NCBI GenBank assembly: GCA_936450465.1 | Contig: OW388293.1 | Coordinates: 26,913,860-26,977,859 of the forward strand | Origin: Gibbula magus | Lineage: Eukaryota > Mollusca > Gastropoda > Trochida > Trochidae | Direction of reading: 5' to 3' | DNA length: 64,000 nt | Shown: positions 61,308 to 64,000 of the stretch, piece after piece | Layout: each line of letters starts with the position of its first letter | Position numbering within the stretch: position 1 is the stretch's first letter | Program-made: the position numbers and the translations under genes | Notes under the pieces: model-generated | Databases searched by the model: none | The model's input: the letters and a program-made list of their open reading frames with translations, nothing else | Told to the model about the DNA's origin: nothing

Positions 61308-64000
61308 CATAAATCCTGGTATCATATTGAATGTTGAACTCAATTGAGAACTTAATTGTCCTATTTCTAGATTGACAGAGATGTAGTTAGACATCTGTTG
61401 TAGTTTATGTACAAACCTGGGTAGGTAATTTATCCACTCACATATAAAGTAATTATTTGATGCTTTTGTAGGTTAATTAAATGAAAATGAAGTTTTTGTA
61501 TCACATTGCAAGAAAGATGTTTTGTTACTGTTTACCCTGAAATACATCATTCCACCCACATATATCATGTAACTAAATGAAAAATTGTATCAATCTTTAA
61601 AATTGAATTTCCTGAAATAAATCCAAATGCCACATATAGAAACAGAGGCTTTCAACATCTCTAACTATTTCACCTTTGTAAGAGCTTACATCACATACAT
61701 CATGAAATTTAACCGTTCATATGTGGGCCCTGAATAATGTCTTAGCCAGCAGGAAATTATTGGCTTTGTTAAAGATTTTTTATTCCTGTAAATTGACTAA
61801 TCAGAATAATTTGGTACTAATTAATTCAACAGTTAAAGTATTGATAATAAATGTTGATTTTTGTTTGAAATAACATTCCAATGAATTCTCAATCAAACCA
61901 AGTGACATATGTTACAATTTTTTATGCATTGAGGTTTCATCCACACATAAGTCGAACATAAGTATACGGAGATGAAAGGCTTAACCTATATTAACACAAA
62001 TCCTTACTTCCATTTACCCATAATCCTCTGGGTTGAAGGCCGGAGTGTTTATGCACATATTGGTAGCGGAATAATTTAATCAGAGAGATGCCCAGATTCC
62101 CTGGTACAACTGACATTGAAGCACACCTTGATGACACCTACCCTCGTATACCCTTATAAGTACATCCACCTCTCTTTAAAAAGTGTCTCGGGCTTGTCAT
62201 GTTAACAAATTAGAACTATTATTTGACATAATTTATTTATCTGATGAAAGAAATTAAAAAATTTCAAGACTTTCTCATCATATTGTGTTATTTCATTACA
62301 TTCCACCTGATGAAGGAGTGAGTATATACTCCGAAACATCTTGTATTTTTACATTAAAGAACTTGTTATCCAGAAAATCTCTTTAGAAAGTGTCATGGGC
62401 TTAAAGTTAAACAAATGTTTTTATATAAATCTTTTTCAATAAATTATCACCTCACAACTTTTGTTAATAACTCTCTTATATAAGTAAGTTTTTGTGCCTT
62501 TCCAAATCTTTGGGTTTGATTGTTGAGTTTAAGAAATAAGATTGATGAATATCTAACAATCTTTTAAAACTAATTTTGGAACTTACGGCGTATTCATATT
62601 TGCTTTCGCGTACCACATATTTAAACTGATTTTTGGTAACAAAAAACATAACTATTATAACACAACACTCTAACGACTTGGTGATTTAGTTTTTGACATA
62701 AGGTTACTGAAAAGAATTTACCACATAACCATTAACAATCTACATGTGTATCTAATTTACACTTTCACCAATAACAATGTGTTTTAAACAAGACTCAAAC
62801 AATAATAATTATTATGTATGAAGTTTCATGAAAATATGTTGAATGACTTCTGATCCAAAACAAACTCCCACTTTCTTTTTGAGTACTCCAAGCATGGACA
62901 CAAGATATATCAATTTCAGAAGTGCTTAAAAGCAAAAGGCACATTTACAATTGTTTCTGTCATGCAAAAAGTTGAATGAATAGATTGGTCCTGAAATGAC
63001 CCACAGATACAGAAGATGATTTTTGTATTCCACTTAACCTGTACGTGACATGACGAGGGATATCTAAGTGCCCTATGCTTGAAAGAAAGGTTATGTTTGA
63101 AACAAGAGCTGAGGGCATGAAATAATCAGAACATTATAAAATTTTAGAATTCTGGCACCGAAATAGCAAGCTGTAATGAATCGAGCACGAGTCAGAGTTT
63201 AAGCAGAACATGAAACCAGTCCCAGCAGCCATTAGAAGTTAACGAGATAAGTCACAAGCACATTGACCTGCTAGACAACACCTTTACTACCCTGGGTCGT
63301 ACGTGTGATCACATTCCAGGTATTGTACATGGTATGTCAGTACAGGTTTAGCTTCAGGTATGATAAATAACTCTTTACCTGCGAGCCCTGAAAAGCCTTT
63401 ATTTAAACAGTGACCAATCGTGAATAATTTAACTTTGTTACAAAAAGATTTGTTTGTCACTAATTAATTCAATGGCTAAAAATATATTTGTAATAAGAGA
63501 TTGTAGGTGGAAAGTGGTAGAGCAGAGAGTTGGAGTCAGTGGTGTTTTATTCAAACCATAATATAGATAAAAACTCCTGAATCTTTCCATGTTTGGAATA
63601 CATGGCACATAAAAAGTGCACGCAATTAAGTCTTTTTCCTAAGGGAAATTCAGTATGTCTCCCTCTTTCAAACTGTGGATTCAACATTCATCTTTAAAGA
63701 AGACACCAGCAAGAAAACCTCATGAAATAATTGAGCATGAGTGGGAAATAAAACTGAGCCTCTGACTCACAACAGTTTGTTTGATCCCAGCAAGAGATTA
63801 GGTAGATCATAAGGAAGGAGAAGATAATATACTGACTTTGTAGCTAGCATAAAGAATAAAACACAATTTTGGATTTTGTTGACACTTTTCTTCTTTTTTT
63901 TTTACAAGAAAAAATCAATGGTATCATTGGAACAAACAATCAGGATATAGTAAGACTGCATAACTGAGATGGTTAAAAGACAGAATGGAACTGTTTATGT
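61308..64000. other. AT-rich intergenic DNA, nothing recognised
   Basis: No exon with convincing splice sites, no element ends and no tandem array of note were found. Short chance frames only. Confidence 0.45.

Overview
The window is AT-rich animal nuclear DNA with very low coding density. Spliced exons with GT/AG borders, long introns, tRNA-derived SINEs, a poly(A)-tailed LINE, DNA transposons and many decaying minisatellites rule out a prokaryotic or organellar source. The mix of elements suggests a marine invertebrate, most likely a mollusc. That placement is inference; no single sequence here proves the taxon.

Only one host gene is clearly recognisable, on the minus strand. Two small exons (14166-14239 and 2185-2315) encode the first part of a SHANK-type PDZ domain. 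They have consensus splice sites and matching phases. A large first coding exon (33060-34423) has an upstream in-frame stop, and its donor leaves exactly the phase the first PDZ exon needs. It encodes a disordered, basic, proline-rich N-terminus. The simplest reading is a short SHANK isoform without ankyrin repeats, whose 3' part lies beyond position 1. I found no SH3 exon. A decayed second copy of a PDZ exon lies just downstream of the real one. A minus-strand TATA/CCAAT cluster at about 37.2 kb could be the promoter.

Layout: 1-900, ~167-bp satellite. 2-34 kb, SHANK exons and introns, which hold a hAT-like element (6448-8479), Tc1-like, hAT-like and foldback MITEs, minisatellites and a CpG-dense stretch (21.9-23.3 kb). 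34.4-39.4 kb, upstream flank with few signals. 39383-45530, a complete piggyBac transposon with TTAA duplications, CCCTTA ends, an intact 674-codon transposase carrying the DDD triad, and direct subterminal repeats on both sides. 45.5-53 kb, intergenic DNA with minisatellites, a foldback element and SINE remnants. 52961-56136, a Harbinger-like element with a broken transposase and a 434-bp tandem array full of TGACCT half-sites. 56443-59924, a 5'-truncated LINE with a perfect 14-bp target duplication and only two nonsense mutations. 60145-60475, a tRNA-derived SINE. 60810-61307, a TTAA-flanked MITE. 61.3-64 kb, nothing recognisable.

Transposon activity therefore dominates the window, and the piggyBac copy and the LINE look youngest. 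The SHANK locus supplies the only cellular function visible: a postsynaptic or junctional scaffold.
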